Part shown: positions 4,169 through 5,076 of the stretch, piece by piece | Position numbering within the stretch: the stretch's first letter is position 1 | Layout of the letters: each line of letters starts with the position of its first letter | NCBI GenBank assembly: GCA_013138615.1 | Contig: WTCK01000232.1 | Span: 1-5,076, forward strand | Length of the DNA stretch: 5,076 bases | Direction: 5' to 3' | Source: Candidatus Thorarchaeota archaeon | Lineage (GTDB): Archaea > Asgardarchaeota > Thorarchaeia > Thorarchaeales > Thorarchaeaceae | Translations under genes and position numbers: made by a program | Notes under the pieces: model-generated | Database searches by the model: none | Told to the model about the DNA's origin: nothing | The model's input: only the letters and a program-made list of their open reading frames with translations

Positions 4169-5076
4169 ATGGCTGAAATATTGAAGTTTGAAAACGAAGA
4201 AACCGTCGAGCTCGAAACCTTCGAGGGCGACGTTGAAATCAAGAGGTGCAGACACTTGATTCCACAGCAAGGTTCCGAGATTGTGATTACTGGGACGCTG
4301 TACGTGCTGGGCGAGCTAGAGATTGATGGCTCATTAAGAGCTCACAATTTAGACGCCAAAACTAGGGACCGCATCCTTGTGAACGGTGACCTAACTGTTG
4401 AAGAAAGCGCTGTTGTGAAAAAGGGTACACTAGAGGTAACAGGAAGTGCCAAGGCCCGTATGATAGAGGCAGGCAGTTCATTGCGTGTCGGGAAGGACTT
4501 GACATGTGACTCTGGCAAGGGCGGTGGATCAATTAGAGTTGGCGGAAACGCCAAGGCAAGGCGACTGAACGGAGGCGGCTCAATAAAGATTGTGGGTGAT
4601 GCAGAGGTCCAAAGAATGGACGCTGGAGGATCGATCAAGGTTGAAGGCCGTATCGATTGCGATGAGCTGGACGTCGGTGGCTCAGGCAAGTGCACAGTTG
4701 GCCGCATTGGCAAGGTGAACATAGGTGGAAGCTTCAAGGCCTCGGGAGCTGTTGATGTCGAAGAAATCGACGTGGGTGGATCTGCAAGAGTTGGTTCTGG
4801 TTCCAAGGTGGACTCAGTTGATGTGGGAGGCTCCTTCAAGGGATCAGGCGACCTAACTTTCGGCACTATCGATGTCGGAGGTAGTGTAGGCATCGATGGC
4901 GACGCGACTGGCGATACAATCGATGTGGGCGGGAAAGTCCGCGTGGACGGTTCACTCCACTTAAGGGATGATATCGAAGTCGGAGGGAAAATCGAAGTCG
5001 GAGAAGATCTGACCTGTGAAAGGAAGATAAAGGTAGGCGGCAGAATTGAGGTGGGCGGCAAGATTAAGACATATCG
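4169..5076 (+). CDS. Bactofilin-like polymer-forming beta-helix protein (partial, 3' end missing)
   Basis: The first 302 codons of a repetitive protein, open to the right edge. After an N-terminal segment (1-40), nearly all of it is short beta-strand repeats built around Gly-Gly-Ser/Lys, with IDVGGS-type turns. Gly-Gly pairs start at residues 119, 136, 153, 170, 186, 203, 220, 237, 254, 272 and 290, so the period is 17 residues with 16 or 18 at three places. This fits a right-handed beta-helix with one turn per repeat, as in bactofilins, which self-assemble into filaments without nucleotide. The visible helix is already longer than the roughly 110-130-residue bactofilin core. No signal peptide or membrane segment is seen, so it is probably cytoplasmic. 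The start is ATG 4169, with AAGGA (4154-4158) 10 nt upstream and TATA at 4112-4119. A sugar-transferase-like left-handed beta-helix or an adhesin-like repeat protein is possible but less likely. Confidence 0.8.
   Translation, partial: MAEILKFENEETVELETFEGDVEIKRCRHLIPQQGSEIVITGTLYVLGELEIDGSLRAHNLDAKTRDRILVNGDLTVEESAVVKKGTLEVTGSAKARMIEAGSSLRVGKDLTCDSGKGGGSIRVGGNAKARRLNGGGSIKIVGDAEVQRMDAGGSIKVEGRIDCDELDVGGSGKCTVGRIGKVNIGGSFKASGAVDVEEIDVGGSARVGSGSKVDSVDVGGSFKGSGDLTFGTIDVGGSVGIDGDATGDTIDVGGKVRVDGSLHLRDDIEVGGKIEVGEDLTCERKIKVGGRIEVGGKIKTY
4523..5044 (+). repeat. In-gene repeat array, about 51-bp period, coding 17-residue beta-helix turns
   Basis: Eleven diverged units within the bactofilin-like gene, each beginning with a Gly-Gly pair. 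The protein pattern is conserved (GGS/GGK, alternating hydrophobic residues, an IDV-type strand before the next Gly-Gly) while the codons differ widely (ggaggc, ggtgga, ggcggg). The array is therefore old and kept by protein selection rather than by recent duplication. The region before it (residues 40-118) carries less regular turns. Confidence 0.7.

Noticed and set aside
3988..4242. An 84-codon minus-strand open frame spanning the end of the winged-helix gene and the start of the bactofilin-like gene
   Set aside because: It covers the palindrome, the TATA box and parts of two supported plus-strand genes, and has no recognisable motif.
4342..5061. A 239-codon open frame on the minus strand, rich in Pro, Ser and Thr, opposite the bactofilin-like gene
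   Set aside because: It is the mirror of the Gly-Gly-Ser repeat coding on the plus strand (repeated PPTSI). The plus frame has a consensus promoter, a ribosome site and a recognisable fold pattern.

Overview
The window looks like a piece of an archaeal chromosome, most likely from an Asgard archaeon; a Thorarchaeota-like lineage is my best guess. Three things point that way. Promoters have TATA boxes (TTTATATA, TTTAATAT) about 25 nt ahead of plausible transcription starts. A small winged-helix regulator of archaeal type is present. One protein appears to join a longin-like fold to a roadblock/LC7-like fold, a combination typical of the small-GTPase-associated proteins abundant in Asgard genomes. 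The assignment is inferred from gene content, not from a marker gene.

Minus strand, in transcription order (right to left): a longin/roadblock-like protein (3635-2898); a TPR-like helical repeat protein (2846-2178); an iron-sulfur flavoprotein with a compact CX2CX2CX5C cluster motif (2078-1452); a CobO/BtuR-type cob(I)alamin adenosyltransferase (1455-874, overlapping the flavoprotein gene by ATGA); and the first 258 codons of a B12-dependent acyl-CoA mutase large subunit (776-1, running off the left edge). The last three make a coherent cobalamin module: a likely electron donor, the enzyme that makes adenosylcobalamin, and an enzyme that uses it. The mutase has Phe and Gln at the two positions that are Tyr89 and Arg207 in methylmalonyl-CoA mutase, the pair seen in isobutyryl-CoA mutase. 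It therefore probably interconverts isobutyryl-CoA and n-butyryl-CoA, or acts on a similar non-carboxylated acyl-CoA. It also has its own TATA box, lying inside a 24-bp dyad (TCGAACA-N10-TGTTCGA) that looks like an operator.

Plus strand, diverging at about 3640-3757: a winged-helix DNA-binding protein (3758-4063), a 15-bp perfect palindrome (4079-4093), a clear TATA box (4112-4119), and a bactofilin-like protein (from 4169, running off the right edge). The last protein's sequence repeats every 17 residues around Gly-Gly-Ser/Lys, as expected of a long beta-helix.

No tRNA, rRNA, CRISPR array, insertion sequence or attachment site was seen, and no gene-free stretch exceeds 300 bases.
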